Positions 39,832 through 48,849 of a stretch of DNA of 64,000 nt are shown here, piece by piece (the stretch's first letter is position 1; each line of letters begins with the position of its first letter). The notes below the pieces were generated by a model that saw only the letters and a program-made list of their open reading frames with translations, was not told the DNA's origin and searched no databases. The translations under genes and the position numbers were made by a program. Origin of the DNA: Ricordea florida (lineage: Eukaryota > Cnidaria > Anthozoa > Corallimorpharia > Ricordeidae); the NCBI GenBank assembly GCA_949710005.1, contig OX453279.1:17492618-17556617 (forward strand). Direction: 5' to 3'.

Positions 39832-41033
39832 GCAGAAGGAGGAGATATACCAGATTTAGATCCAACTGAACTAAATAAAAACAGTTATGATGATGGTGAT
39901 GGTAATGCAGATGGTACACTTTATTTAACTCCAATCGAAAAGACATCCACCACTCGCCTAAATTACCCTGGTTATGAAGAAGAAACATCATTTAGTGAAA
40001 CTGACCCCTTATTAGTTGCTAAATTTAGAGATCAAGATTATGCTTGGAATGAGATTGGACGTAAATTCCCTGAAGTTGATCCTGCTAAAGCTCCATTCAC
40101 AGCTGGTCTAGATGAATATGATCAGGTGGAAGTTCGATTAAAAATAAAAAAAAGTAGGAAATACACTTTATTCACACCGGATGGTAAATTGAATGATGAT
40201 TTGCCGCCCACTATCAAAAAAGCTCTGGGGGTTGATACAGAAACCTTGATTAAAAGAAATGATGAGCTAAAAATACAATTGAATGAAAAAAATGAAGAAA
40301 ATAAGGATTTAAATAATGCTTTAGATGGGTTAAGAGTAGTTGTAGAAACAGGTGAAAAGGAGATAGAACGCTATGTTACAATTGACAGAAAAGAGTTGAG
40401 AGGTATACCGTAATTGAAAAACAACAAACCAGAATCGCGGAAAGTGAAAGCTATTTAGATGCGGCTGTTAAACAGAAGACTGATGCAAAAAAAGAGGTTG
40501 ATAAAATTAAAGTTGAATTGAATCGATACAAAGATGAAATAGATAAGTATAAGAATGGACTATCCAATTTAAAAAATCTAGAACAAAGTAATGATCGTTT
40601 ACAATCTGAGGTTGATAAATTGAGAGAAGTGGTAAGAAAACAAATAATTTCCAATCAAGAACAAATGAGCGATCTGGGGAGACGAAATGATGAATTACTT
40701 AAAAATCTACCGTTACGAGATCGTGTGAAGTACATCTTCAAAAAGTATGGTTTTACAGTCTTTGCTGTTATTAGTGCTGTTGGTGTTGTCATTGGTGTTA
40801 TAATTTCTAATCTTTCTAAAGGTCTATCCACGTTAGGAAAAGGTGTTGGTAATGGTTTGAAAACTATTGGTAAGAAACTCGGTGAAATATTACCTGGAAT
40901 GGTTGGAGCTATCGTGAGCTTTCTTTTCAAAACAGCGGGTGAGGTTATTGGATTTTTAGGTAAGAACGCTTGGTTGTTGATAATGGCTGTGGTTCTATAT
41001 TTTGTAGAACAATTTAAAAATAAGAGACGATAA
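39829..41033 (+). pseudogene. Polinton long coiled-coil membrane protein (one frameshift)
   Basis: The N-terminal domain (SETDPLLVAKFRDQDYAWNE, then DEYDQVEVRLKI) runs into a coiled coil. A frameshift near 40400 moves the frame, which continues through a long coiled coil (YKNGLSNLKNLEQSNDRLQS) to LPLRDRVKYIFKKYGFTVFA and at least two hydrophobic segments (near 40760-40810 and 40970-41005). Total about 400 codons. This protein type recurs in cnidarian Polintons as I recall. A fibre-like or membrane-anchored virion role is inference. Confidence 0.7.
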
Positions 41034-41045
41034 GTAAAAAAAAAC

Positions 41046-41432
41046 ATGAAGAATGAGACAACGTTTCTATCTATCACTATGCTAACTCCTGAAACAAGAA
41101 TATATCTAGATCCACCACTTAACCAAGTAAAAAAGATACAAATGCTTGATAGTCACATTCCCAAATCGTTATCTGATAAGTCATTTTACTTAATGTGTGA
41201 TGTTATAGAGCCAAAGTCTTCGTATTCCAATCGGATCCCTAGAGGTGAAAGTGTAGAACTTAATCCCTCACAACTACTAGCTGTTATTCCTTCTCAAAAG
41301 TATCCTTGTTTAAGAATTTCACAAACCAAAAATCCAGTTAACTACTTTACTTTATTAATTTTAGATGAAAACGGAAGAAAGTTAAACTTTAGTAACAGTC
41401 GTATTCGTATCGATTTAAAGATTTCATGTTGA
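41046..41432 (+). CDS. Polinton small beta-rich protein, possible minor capsid protein
   Basis: It is 128 residues: short strands with prolines (TPETRIYLDPPLNQVKKIQM) and an ending LDENGRKLNFSNSRIRIDLK that resembles the last strands of small Polinton structural proteins. A GTAAAAAAA box lies just before the ATG, but the TTTAAAGATT half is absent. Minor-capsid function is a guess from composition and position. Confidence 0.55.
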   Translation: MKNETTFLSITMLTPETRIYLDPPLNQVKKIQMLDSHIPKSLSDKSFYLMCDVIEPKSSYSNRIPRGESVELNPSQLLAVIPSQKYPCLRISQTKNPVNYFTLLILDENGRKLNFSNSRIRIDLKISC

Positions 41433-41446
41433 GTAGTAAAAAAATG
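41414..41446 (+). promoter_or_regulatory. TTTAAAGATT motif, bipartite form
   Basis: 41414-41423, inside the end of the preceding gene, followed by TTGAGTAGTAAAAAA and ATG 41444. Confidence 0.6.
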
Positions 41447-42040
41447 GATGACTACAATAGAATTTATCCACAAGTACCTATGAATGGAGACTCACTTAAT
41501 TTCAGACTACAAAAGTCATGTGAAGTACTACAAAATCTTGAGAAGGAAATTAAACATTACGAGGATGTTAGGAAAAAATACAATAGAGCAAGAGGAATAT
41601 TTACTAAAATCAGTGTTGGTTGCGGGGTTTTTTCAGTTATCCTATCTGCAAGTGGATTGGGAACTTCTCTTACTGGTTTTGGTGCTGTTGTTGGTATTCC
41701 ATTAGGTGTTGTCGGAGGTATTTGTGGAGGGATATCGGTTGGATTCGGTGCGGCTTCTAAAAGACTTTCACATAAAGTTAGTAAACATGAACAGACTGTT
41801 TCTCTAGCAAAAGCAAAAGTAAACACCATTAACGATTTGGTTTCAAAGGCGCTGAAAGACAACGTCATATCGGAACAAGAATTTTCCATAATTTTAGCAG
41901 AGTTAGAAAAGTTTGAAAAACTAAAACTAGAAATCCGTCAAAAATTTAGGAGAGATACTGAAAAAAACTTAAATATGTCTCAGATAAGGAGAGAGGTTCG
42001 TGCGGATATATTAAAGGAGCTAACCGTTCCCGCACATTAA
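41444..42040 (+). CDS. Polinton Gly-rich membrane protein with coiled coils
   Basis: I chose ATG 41444 because it follows the shared upstream motif. An N-terminal coiled coil (LQNLEKEIKHYEDVRKKY) leads into a Gly-rich hydrophobic region of about 50 residues (VILSASGLGTSLTGFGAVVG, GVVGGICGGISVGFG), followed by a second helical domain. The pattern recurs in cnidarian Polintons and resembles apolipoprotein-L-like or pore-type hairpins only in composition. Function unknown. Confidence 0.7.
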   Translation: MDDYNRIYPQVPMNGDSLNFRLQKSCEVLQNLEKEIKHYEDVRKKYNRARGIFTKISVGCGVFSVILSASGLGTSLTGFGAVVGIPLGVVGGICGGISVGFGAASKRLSHKVSKHEQTVSLAKAKVNTINDLVSKALKDNVISEQEFSIILAELEKFEKLKLEIRQKFRRDTEKNLNMSQIRREVRADILKELTVPAH

Positions 42041-42122
42041 AAATTTCATTCGAGGTTAATATTAGAAAAGAACGGTGTTGATTTAAAAACATATGCATAT
42101 TATTCTAAACATAAAGAATAAA

Positions 42123-43673
42123 ATGTTACTCAATGATTTCAGAAATAAATATCCAAAGGCTGATACAGGCCAATTCATAGTTGTAGCTGATCCGTATGGT
42201 GGTTACATTAAGTGGAAAGTGAATGGTACAACAATCATGTCTTATGATGATCCCACAGGAAAAACATGGACTGAAGACCTATCTCCCTATATGAAAAGAC
42301 TTTTATGGAAAGATTTAGGATTGAATGATGATGCATTGAGTTCATTCCCCAAGAGTTTAACTATAACCAATCGATCTTATCCAATACCGGCAATTGATTT
42401 TGATGAGTTTACAAGTGATATAACAAAAATGCTAACCTCACTAGATATATACGTTTCAAATACGAAGAAATTCACAGCTAAGATGCGTGATGTTTTTACC
42501 AATCAAGTTGTAACATTCAAATTTGGAAAACAAAGTAGAAAATGGCTGAATGCTCCTGATATGAATTATTGGCCTCAACAACTTAACTTTGCAGTATGGT
42601 GTGCGACCTCAGGTTGTGGAATAAGTCCTTTTGAGAGTCTAAATTATCCTAAAGTAGTGAGTAGCTTCATTAAGTTTCATATATATTTCACAATAAGGCG
42701 GATATTATATGAATTAAGTCTTCCCTTACCTGATGAGCAACCTTTTGTGATAAATAATAATCCATATAATAAAGTTGCATATCAACGATTGTGTGCAGAA
42801 TTTGGTTTTAGTAATAATTCCGATTTTAGATGGAAAGGTGGAAGAAATGGAGGATTAGGAGATATATTCCTTGATTATGGTTCTGGATATAATGGTAGAG
42901 GTGGAGGAAATCAAAATGTGCATATTGTAAGGAATTATGATGATGAAGCAGATCAGTGGCCTGGTGAAGGTGGTAAATTTGCTGATGAAGGTGGTAAGAA
43001 AGAAAAAGGTGACCTAATCTCATTTATCCGTAATGATGACTTTGCTGATTTCAAATATGTATGGTTTATTCCAACAAGCGGTCATGGGCTCACTAAAGCT
43101 GGACTCGGTAGATTGAATCGATCCGCTGAAGCTTTTGTTTACTGTATATTGGGAGCGCAAGTTAACACTAGAAATTCGATTTACGGTAATGGTGGTGGAG
43201 CGATTGAGACACAACAAGAATTCATAAATTTATTTGAGAGTAGTGTGATTGAGAATGACATTTCTAGTTCTATCCAAAGGTATCAATTAGCTGTACAAGA
43301 AGCGAAATTACGACTTGATTTAGCTATTGCTCCTGGTGTATGGTTAATGCCAAGTAATATGATAATCAATACTGAAAGCGTGACTGGTTTTAATAACAAG
43401 TTGATGAAAGCGAGTAATGATATGAATTTTGGAGTGAACAATTCCCTAAACACTGAAGCAAAACAGGTTGGAATAAGTCATAACATGGGATCTTCAAAGG
43501 TAAAGTTACCTCATATACCTGAGACAAATCCAAAACCTTTACAAAATGAAACGAAACCAAGACCAAAACCCTCAACTCTGAATGAAAAGTCGGACGTGAC
43601 CGCACAACATGACGTCAATATATTAACATTTATAATTATCACTGGCGGATTAGCGTGGTATCTATTTCGGTAA
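42123..43673 (+). CDS. Polinton large structural protein candidate (C-terminal TM)
   Basis: Open from ATG 42093, but the ATG at 42123 stands about 30 nt after a TTTAAAAACA motif (42082-42091), matching the spacing of the other genes. That start gives about 516 residues. Segments I recall from cnidarian Polinton proteins are WPQQLNFAVWCATSGCGIS, SFIKFHIYFTIRRILYELS and AYQRLCAEFGFSNNSDFRW. A Gly/Asp-rich loop follows, then a helical part, a Pro/Lys-rich linker, and a C-terminal membrane segment (ILTFIIITGGLAWYLFR). It is probably a second virion protein; the exact role is unassigned. Confidence 0.7.
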   Translation: MLLNDFRNKYPKADTGQFIVVADPYGGYIKWKVNGTTIMSYDDPTGKTWTEDLSPYMKRLLWKDLGLNDDALSSFPKSLTITNRSYPIPAIDFDEFTSDITKMLTSLDIYVSNTKKFTAKMRDVFTNQVVTFKFGKQSRKWLNAPDMNYWPQQLNFAVWCATSGCGISPFESLNYPKVVSSFIKFHIYFTIRRILYELSLPLPDEQPFVINNNPYNKVAYQRLCAEFGFSNNSDFRWKGGRNGGLGDIFLDYGSGYNGRGGGNQNVHIVRNYDDEADQWPGEGGKFADEGGKKEKGDLISFIRNDDFADFKYVWFIPTSGHGLTKAGLGRLNRSAEAFVYCILGAQVNTRNSIYGNGGGAIETQQEFINLFESSVIENDISSSIQRYQLAVQEAKLRLDLAIAPGVWLMPSNMIINTESVTGFNNKLMKASNDMNFGVNNSLNTEAKQVGISHNMGSSKVKLPHIPETNPKPLQNETKPRPKPSTLNEKSDVTAQHDVNILTFIIITGGLAWYLFR

Positions 43674-43899
43674 TTCATGAGTATTTCACGTGATTATGAT
43701 TGTTTGTAAATTAGTGTTCACGTGTAGAACAATAGATTGCATACTTTTACGACATAGCAACAAGCAAGTTGAAAAGTGAATTTTAAGTTTGAAAGTAGAT
43801 TTTATGTTTACTTTAAAAAGGCTGGTTTCTAACGTCGCTCAGGAATGTGATTACGTCAATGTAAATTTTGTTATGTAACACTTACTTGTGTTAGATAAC

Positions 43900-44439
43900 T
43901 TAATGTTTTTGTTGTAACTCTTTTGTTATACGACATTCTTTACAAATATACCTCTCCCGTTTATGCTTACAAATACCACCACCTCCACATTCTTTACATC
44001 GTGTTTTCCTTTTATTATGTATGCATATTTGTGATCCATGACACTCTTTGCATTGATATTTAAAACTTCCATGAATACACTCATACTTTTTTGATGCTGT
44101 TATTATTTTATAAACAATATTTGATAATTTATTTAAGTCTATGTCCATATCACCCAACTCTTCAATCAATTCATTTCTAGTCATAAAATAATATTTTTTA
44201 ATACCATGCTCTTTAGCTACTGCTCTCATATGTTCCACATTTAGTTTTTCAAATACTGGATTAATTTGTTGTTTGAGTTTTTTGGAAGAAGATTTTTCAA
44301 TAATATTAATGCTTGGTGATTGTGCTTGTTTTATAGCTTCTATAAGTTCTGCTTTAATCATTTGAGAATATCTTTTAAAACCCAATTCTTTAGCAATTTG
44401 TTTTAGTTGTTTAACACTACTTCTTTGTAACTGTTCCAT
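43900..44439 (-). CDS. Polinton SAP-like / zinc-repeat protein
   Basis: It is 179 residues. Two SAP/Rho-N-like helical repeats (SSVKQLKQIAKELGFKRYSQ...LIEAI, then MRAVAKEHGIKKYYFMTRNE) precede three C-x-H-x6-C-x2-C zinc motifs (CIHGSFKYQCKEC, CIHNKRKTRCKEC, CKHKRERYICKEC). Such repeats occur in giant-virus proteins. It lies alone on the minus strand at the right end, its start 21 nt inside the inverted repeat motif GTTAAAGACA (44461-44470). DNA or RNA binding is likely; regulatory function is inference. Confidence 0.7.
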   Translation of the reverse strand: MEQLQRSSVKQLKQIAKELGFKRYSQMIKAELIEAIKQAQSPSINIIEKSSSKKLKQQINPVFEKLNVEHMRAVAKEHGIKKYYFMTRNELIEELGDMDIDLNKLSNIVYKIITASKKYECIHGSFKYQCKECHGSQICIHNKRKTRCKECGGGGICKHKRERYICKECRITKELQQKH

Positions 44440-44470
44440 ATTTTTTTTTACTTTACAACATGTCTTTAAC
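44437..44470 (-). promoter_or_regulatory. TTAAAGA motif upstream of the zinc-repeat gene
   Basis: On the minus strand GTTAAAGACATG, then AAAGTAAAAAAAAAT before the ATG. It has the same two-part layout as the plus-strand genes and is supplied by the right inverted repeat. Confidence 0.55.
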
Positions 44471-44666
44471 CCAACATTAAAAAAACAAATTTATTTTATT
44501 TTCCCTATAAAATCCTTCATAAAATCCTTGATAAAAATTTTCGATATATAAAAATTCCTGTTTTTAAAATCTCTGATAAAATCCTTGATATATCCTTGAT
44601 AAATTTTTTTCCTCAAATTGACTCAAATTTTAAACGGTGTGCCAGCCCCTCTAATTATACACTACT
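44460..44666 (-). repeat. Polinton right terminal inverted repeat
   Basis: Inverted partner of 28923-29127. Its inner edge carries GTTAAAGACATG ahead of the minus-strand zinc-repeat gene. Confidence 0.9.
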
Positions 44667-44794
44667 AATGTACATTTTCTTATGGTAGACTACACAGTAG
44701 TGGTGGGAACGTGACATGAAGACTCTTGTTAATGCAGCTGTTATCAGTTTTGCATAGACGACAAAATGTATGACTAAATCGCTAAAGAACTCAC

Positions 44795-44904
44795 CTTGTG
44801 ATCATCCACTAAGAACCAACCTTCCCTTTTCACGTACGCATAATAGTGGCCACCAGTTGTTGTGGTCCCCTCGTGGCAAACAATGCCAAACAAGTTGAAT
44901 ACTC
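44795..44904 (-). CDS. Ubiquitin-specific protease exon (His box)
   Basis: The 110-bp exon has acceptor TTTCAG and donor AAG|GTGAGT. It encodes VFNLFGIVCHEGTTTTGGHY and YAYVKREGWFLVDDHKV, the catalytic His region of USP-family deubiquitinases (HYYAYV...W...DD). The other exons are not visible; the gene runs leftward toward the Polinton. Could be a live host gene or an isolated remnant. Confidence 0.7.
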
Positions 44905-45046
44905 CTGAAATGAGATAATTACAAATATGTGAAAGAAAAATAATTTTGATATCAAGCAAGATCTAACTTATCAACGTCAATCTACTTTCAGAATTAATTC
45001 ATATTACCTTAACAAAGTTGTTGACAATTGTAGGTGGAATCTTAAG

Positions 45047-45734
45047 GTTACCGTATACCTTCGTGGGTGTCCTTCGCGAAAAAAATATTACCGCGCTGCC
45101 TTAAATACAACCACTACAAATTATATATCAATGTCAAGGTTATAGAATGCTCTATTCGATAAAAATTGTTTCGCTTCAATTGTTCTTAATAGTAAGGCGA
45201 GCGCGACCTAAAAGCGCGAAACGACCGACGTCCCCTTGAGCGAATTTATCGGGTATCAAACTCAACAGTGTAAACAAAACTACTGCATTATATCATTCAC
45301 AAGGCATCAATCATCAAAACCGTGTCAGGGATTTCCGTTTTTTAAAATTGATCCCCCGCAATCGCCATTGTTGTGAAAGGTATCGGTAAATTTTTGATCA
45401 TCAAAATTGACAGAAAAATTGCGAAGCAACCAATAGAAATATCGAAAAAGCCTCACACGGTTTTGAAGATTAATGCCTTGTGATTGATATAATGCAGTAG
45501 TTTTCATTCTAAGGTCGAATTCCATACCCGATAAATTCGCTCAAAGAGACGTCGGTCGTTTTGGGGTTTTGGGACGCACTCTCTTTACGGTTAAAAAAAA
45601 TCAAAGCGAAATAATTTTTACCGGATAGTGCATTTCATTAGCTTTGTACTGATATATAGTTTGTGGTTGTTACATTTAAGACAGCGCGCAAATATTTTTT
45701 TCGCGAAGGACACCCGCGAAGGTATACGGTAACC
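45047..45734. mobile_element. Foldback MITE with TTAA duplication
   Basis: The ends GGTTACCGTATACCTTCG and its inverted copy are flanked by TTAA (45043-45046 and 45735-45738). Most of the 688 bp is one long inverted repeat: for example AGCGAATTTATCGGGTAT near 45239 recurs inverted near 45520. TTAA targets fit piggyBac or Kolobok families. No coding region. Confidence 0.8.
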
Positions 45735-45739
45735 TTAAC

Positions 45740-45959
45740 CGCCCTCGACTCTTTTGTCTTCCATATACCATACCTTAAAGTGATGCATTATATTAAAGTG
45801 TTAGAATAGAAAGAGAATAACTTTTAAGCTACTTTCCTAACAGCTTCCTGTACAGACCCTATGACTATGACATTGCCCTAACACCTACTTAGGTTGTAAA
45901 TCCGTAGTTATGCCACAGTGGTGTTTGGAAATGGTTAACGTCAGAAATAAATCAGATTG
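45740..45959. other. Spacer, nothing recognised
   Basis: Gene-free AT-rich DNA ending in an (AT)n tract that may mark the end of the Penelope-like element. Confidence 0.35.
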
Positions 45960-46033
45960 CTGTTAGTGAGATATATATATATAAATTGCACACTAAGGAA
46001 AATAGTCGCAACCATTTAATAATTTAACCCTTT

Positions 46034-46071
46034 GACCCGACGTGTTTCGGCATTCGCCTTCGTCAGGGGCC
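46034..46071 (-). ncRNA. Hammerhead ribozyme-like core of the Penelope element
   Basis: Minus strand: GGCCC, CTGACGA, A, GGC-GAAT-GCC, GAA, AC-AC-GT, C, GGGTC. The conserved CUGANGA and GAA boxes are present, stem I pairs GGCCC with GGGTC (one G-U), stem II is 3 bp with one bulged A, and stem III is very short. Such minimal type-I hammerheads are known in Penelope-like elements. Predicted cut is after C at 46039. Confidence 0.55.
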
Positions 46072-46269
46072 TTTGGGCTGATTTTTATTTCTTAATCAGC
46101 CAGTTAGCTTGTTAATTACCTTACGTAACAATAGGGCTATTACATATCGGAAATTCTACAATTTTACAGTCTACCTCATAGGTTAAAAGCTGCACTGCAC
46201 ACATAACTTAATGAGGGTCTCTGTTTTACACTTAGTTTCAGCCTTTCCTTTTGTTAAGGCCGTATGGTT

Positions 46270-47434
46270 GTAATGTCTTTAACTTCAGTTGCCAGAAAAT
46301 CTCTCTTCGTCTTAGAAGATCCCTTTCCTATCTGCTTCCAGGTGTCCCTTTCTTATCTGTTCAATTAGCGTGATCGCAATGTCTCTTTTAAAATCATGGG
46401 TTCGTTTATTGTGTAAGAAATGTTCGCTTAATTCGCAGCTGTTCTTTAAGTTCGTGATGTGGCTCCGATGGTTGTTAAATCAAATATTACAGCCAGTTTC
46501 ACTCTTGCCTATGTACGGCAATTTGCAGAGTTTGCATTCAATCATATAAATAACCCATGCCGAATGACAGTCTAAATCATGATATATTTGGAAGGTCCAC
46601 TCTCCTTTGGTGTCTGTAAACGTGGTGGTTGGCCTGATGTTTTGACACCAGCTACATCCCTTCCGGCCGCATGGTCTGCAACCATCATTTGTGTCGTCCT
46701 GTTTTGGTCCACTTCTAAACTTTGAACTGACAAGTTTGTCGCATAGACTCTTAGGTCATCTGTACGCAATTAAAGGTGGTTTGTCAAATATTTTAGCTAG
46801 GCGTTCTTTCAATTTCAAGAACCTCCAGTTTCTATGTGCTATTTCAGCTATATACGTGGTGTGTGGATTGAAGGTAGTTACTAGAGGAATGCGGTTCATA
46901 GGTTCACGATCATTCCTTGTTTCAAGGCATTCCTCTTGGCTCATCACGAGTACGTTTTGCATTTGTTCATATACCTCCTTCCTATCATAGCCACAAGCTA
47001 CAAAAAAATTCTATGTACTCGTTAATTCTTGTTTTTAGTTTCCCTGTGTCGGAGCATATTCAGCATAGTCTTAGCGCCTGGCTATAAGAAATACTACGTT
47101 TTAAGTGGGGAGAATGCGCCAAAGTCCAATGGACATATGGATGAGTGTCTGTTGGTTTCTGGTACACATCAGTTTCAATATCACCATCCTCGTTTTTTAT
47201 GATAGTTGTGTCCAGAAAGTTGACTTCACTTTTCGATGCCTCGTGTGTGAATTTTATAGACGGTACTACGTTGTTTATGTAGTCGATAAATTTTGTTAGG
47301 CTGTTTTCATCTCCTTTCCAAATCATAAAGATGTCATCAATGAAACGTATCCAATCCAGTATGTTACTTGACCAATTTGTTTGGTACACAAATGTTTCTT
47401 GAATATGACTCGTGTTTTGAAAATGGTAGTGCAA
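46270..47434 (-). pseudogene. Penelope RT plus GIY-YIG endonuclease, broken
   Basis: The RT part (47434-47060) has IRFIDDIFMIWKGDENSLTK (FIDD catalytic motif C) and SEVNFLDTTI, then YQKPTDTHPYVHW. Further on are TTFNPHTTYIAEIAHRNWRF and, in another frame, VIYMIECKLCKLPYIGKSE (about 46500-46560), the GIY-YIG nuclease signature. In-frame stops follow GIY-YIG, and the RT N-terminus is missing. Confidence 0.7.
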
Positions 47435-47689
47435 CTTAAAAATTGAAAATCCATAGTGTGTTCATATTAGATATTATTCGATATGGTTCAGAAATCCTAA
47501 CAGTTGTGTTTTGAAGAGGACTCGTGTTTTAAAAATGTTATGTAACGATATATTTGGGATTGCGATCATGTCAGTAAATGTATTAGTTTGTTATTTTACT
47601 GAGATCGTCAACTCACTTCTGTCCCAAACTATGTCATTGGTGGTTTTGTCTATCGCTCAAATCATTATCTTCTTTAATTTCTTTGACAG

Positions 47690-47908
47690 GTCCTGTTAAC
47701 TTGTGGTATCTGCCACGAAGAAGAGTTCAATATATCAAAATCAGAATGCTGTAACCAAGCCATACATGAAAAGTGTAAAAAGAGGTGGCAGCTGACATTG
47801 ATCCCCAGTGCAGGGCAATGTCCTCTTTGTAGGACCGAGTACAAACAAAACTACACAGAGACAGAATTCGCAGAGGTGGACGAATTTATGAAGTTACTGA
47901 AAAGAGAA
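47690..47908 (+). CDS. RING-type zinc-finger exon, copy 1
   Basis: 73 codons, acceptor TTGACAG, donor GAA|GTAAGT, phase 0 at both ends. TCGICHEEEFNISKSECC, AIHEKCKKRW and GQCPLCRTEY form a RING-like zinc site, suggesting an E3 ubiquitin ligase. The exon repeats at 52584 and 53508. Confidence 0.65.
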
Positions 47909-48249
47909 GTAAGTGTAGTGGTATATCATACTTTACATGATGGTCTTAAGAGATCAAATCGAACTTGAGCAATGCATACACTGTTTAAGGTGTACTTCAA
48001 TTGAACAAACTATGTTTCGTTATAACAACTAAGTCAGAACCTCCCGTATTAGAGTCTTACAACATTGAGCGGTTGGAAACCTGAAAACAAATTTGAAGAG
48101 GGCAATGTTATGACTCAAAATTGTTGTCTCACTCTATTTTATTTTGTTGGAAACCTGAAAAAAAAAATTGTAGAGGGCAATGTCATAACTTATATTATAG
48201 CGCTATTTTGTGTTTTCTAATATTAAAGTGTGGTTCATCTCTATTACAG

Positions 48250-48453
48250 ATCTGTCCAAGACACCACCCTGAAACAAGGAACTTGCCCACCTGTGTACCA
48301 TGTATTTATAAAGATAAACTAACGACGAATCTTCAAAGCTATCAAGTGGGACGAATGTACAAAGATATTGTAGAATGTAATTGTGTTGGGAATGGGGACT
48401 TCTGCTATTCGTGTTATAGAAAAAACAAATTTATTAATAAACATTATCTTTAA
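48250..48453 (+). CDS. Cys-rich terminal exon, copy 1
   Basis: Acceptor TATTACAG, phase 0, in frame with the RING exon. It has conserved Cys pairs (CPRHHPE, CVPCIYKDKL, CNCVGNGDFCYSC) and ends at TAA. Probably a second zinc-binding module. Related copies lie at 53137 and 63592. Confidence 0.6.
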   Translation: MCPRHHPETRNLPTCVPCIYKDKLTTNLQSYQVGRMYKDIVECNCVGNGDFCYSCYRKNKFINKHYL

Positions 48454-48849
48454 GTTTCCTTCAGTTTCCTTTTCATGACTAATTTTATTTTGGTTACGTT
48501 TTATAGGTAAACAAAAATTGGGTTTTGTAGAGTAATTTTCTTGTTAGAACAAAACTTTTTTTTTCATTGTCTATAGCGTCCAGCATGGTTTTGAAATTCC
48601 TAGCAAATGTTTTTTGAATATGACTCGTGTTTTGAAAATGGTAGTGCGACTTAAATATTGAAAATCGGTAGTGTGTTCATATTAGATATTAATCGATATA
48701 GTTCAGAAATCCCAACAGTTGTGTTTTGAAGAGGACTCGTATTTGAAAAAATGTTATGTAACGATATATTTGGTATAGACCCATTTCAGATGTGACGTCA
48801 TGGCACGTGATATCGCGAACTGGAGGACAACTTCGAATTTGTTTTCAAA

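Larger units (their letters stand above)
28923..44666. mobile_element. Polinton/Maverick element
   Basis: It is bounded by inverted repeats of about 205 bp (28923-29127 and 44460-44666) beginning AGTAGTGTATAATTAGAGGG. It is flanked by AATGT (28918-28922 and 44667-44671), a 5-bp version of the usual 6-bp duplication. It encodes the Polinton core: protein-primed PolB, retroviral-type integrase, packaging ATPase and a capsid candidate, plus many small ORFs. It landed about 70 bp from the ISL2EU right end. A foldback element interrupts the ATPase, and three genes carry single frameshifts. Polintons are virus-like; no protease gene was recognised. Confidence 0.93.
45960..47434 (-). mobile_element. 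Penelope-like retroelement, 5'-truncated
   Basis: On the minus strand, an RT C-terminal part, a GIY-YIG endonuclease and a terminal region with a hammerhead-like core follow in the order known for Penelope-like elements. It stops abruptly near 47434, next to the RING tandem array. Stops and frame changes are present. The lower boundary near 45960 is approximate. Confidence 0.75.
47398..48613 (+). repeat. Tandem segmental unit 1 (RING gene fragment)
   Basis: This ~1.2 kb unit starts TTGAATATGACTCGTGTTTT, and the same sequence restarts at 48614. It carries one RING exon and one Cys-rich exon. It is not interrupted by either the second ISL2EU or the Helitron, so it gives the empty-site sequence for both. 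Confidence 0.85.
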
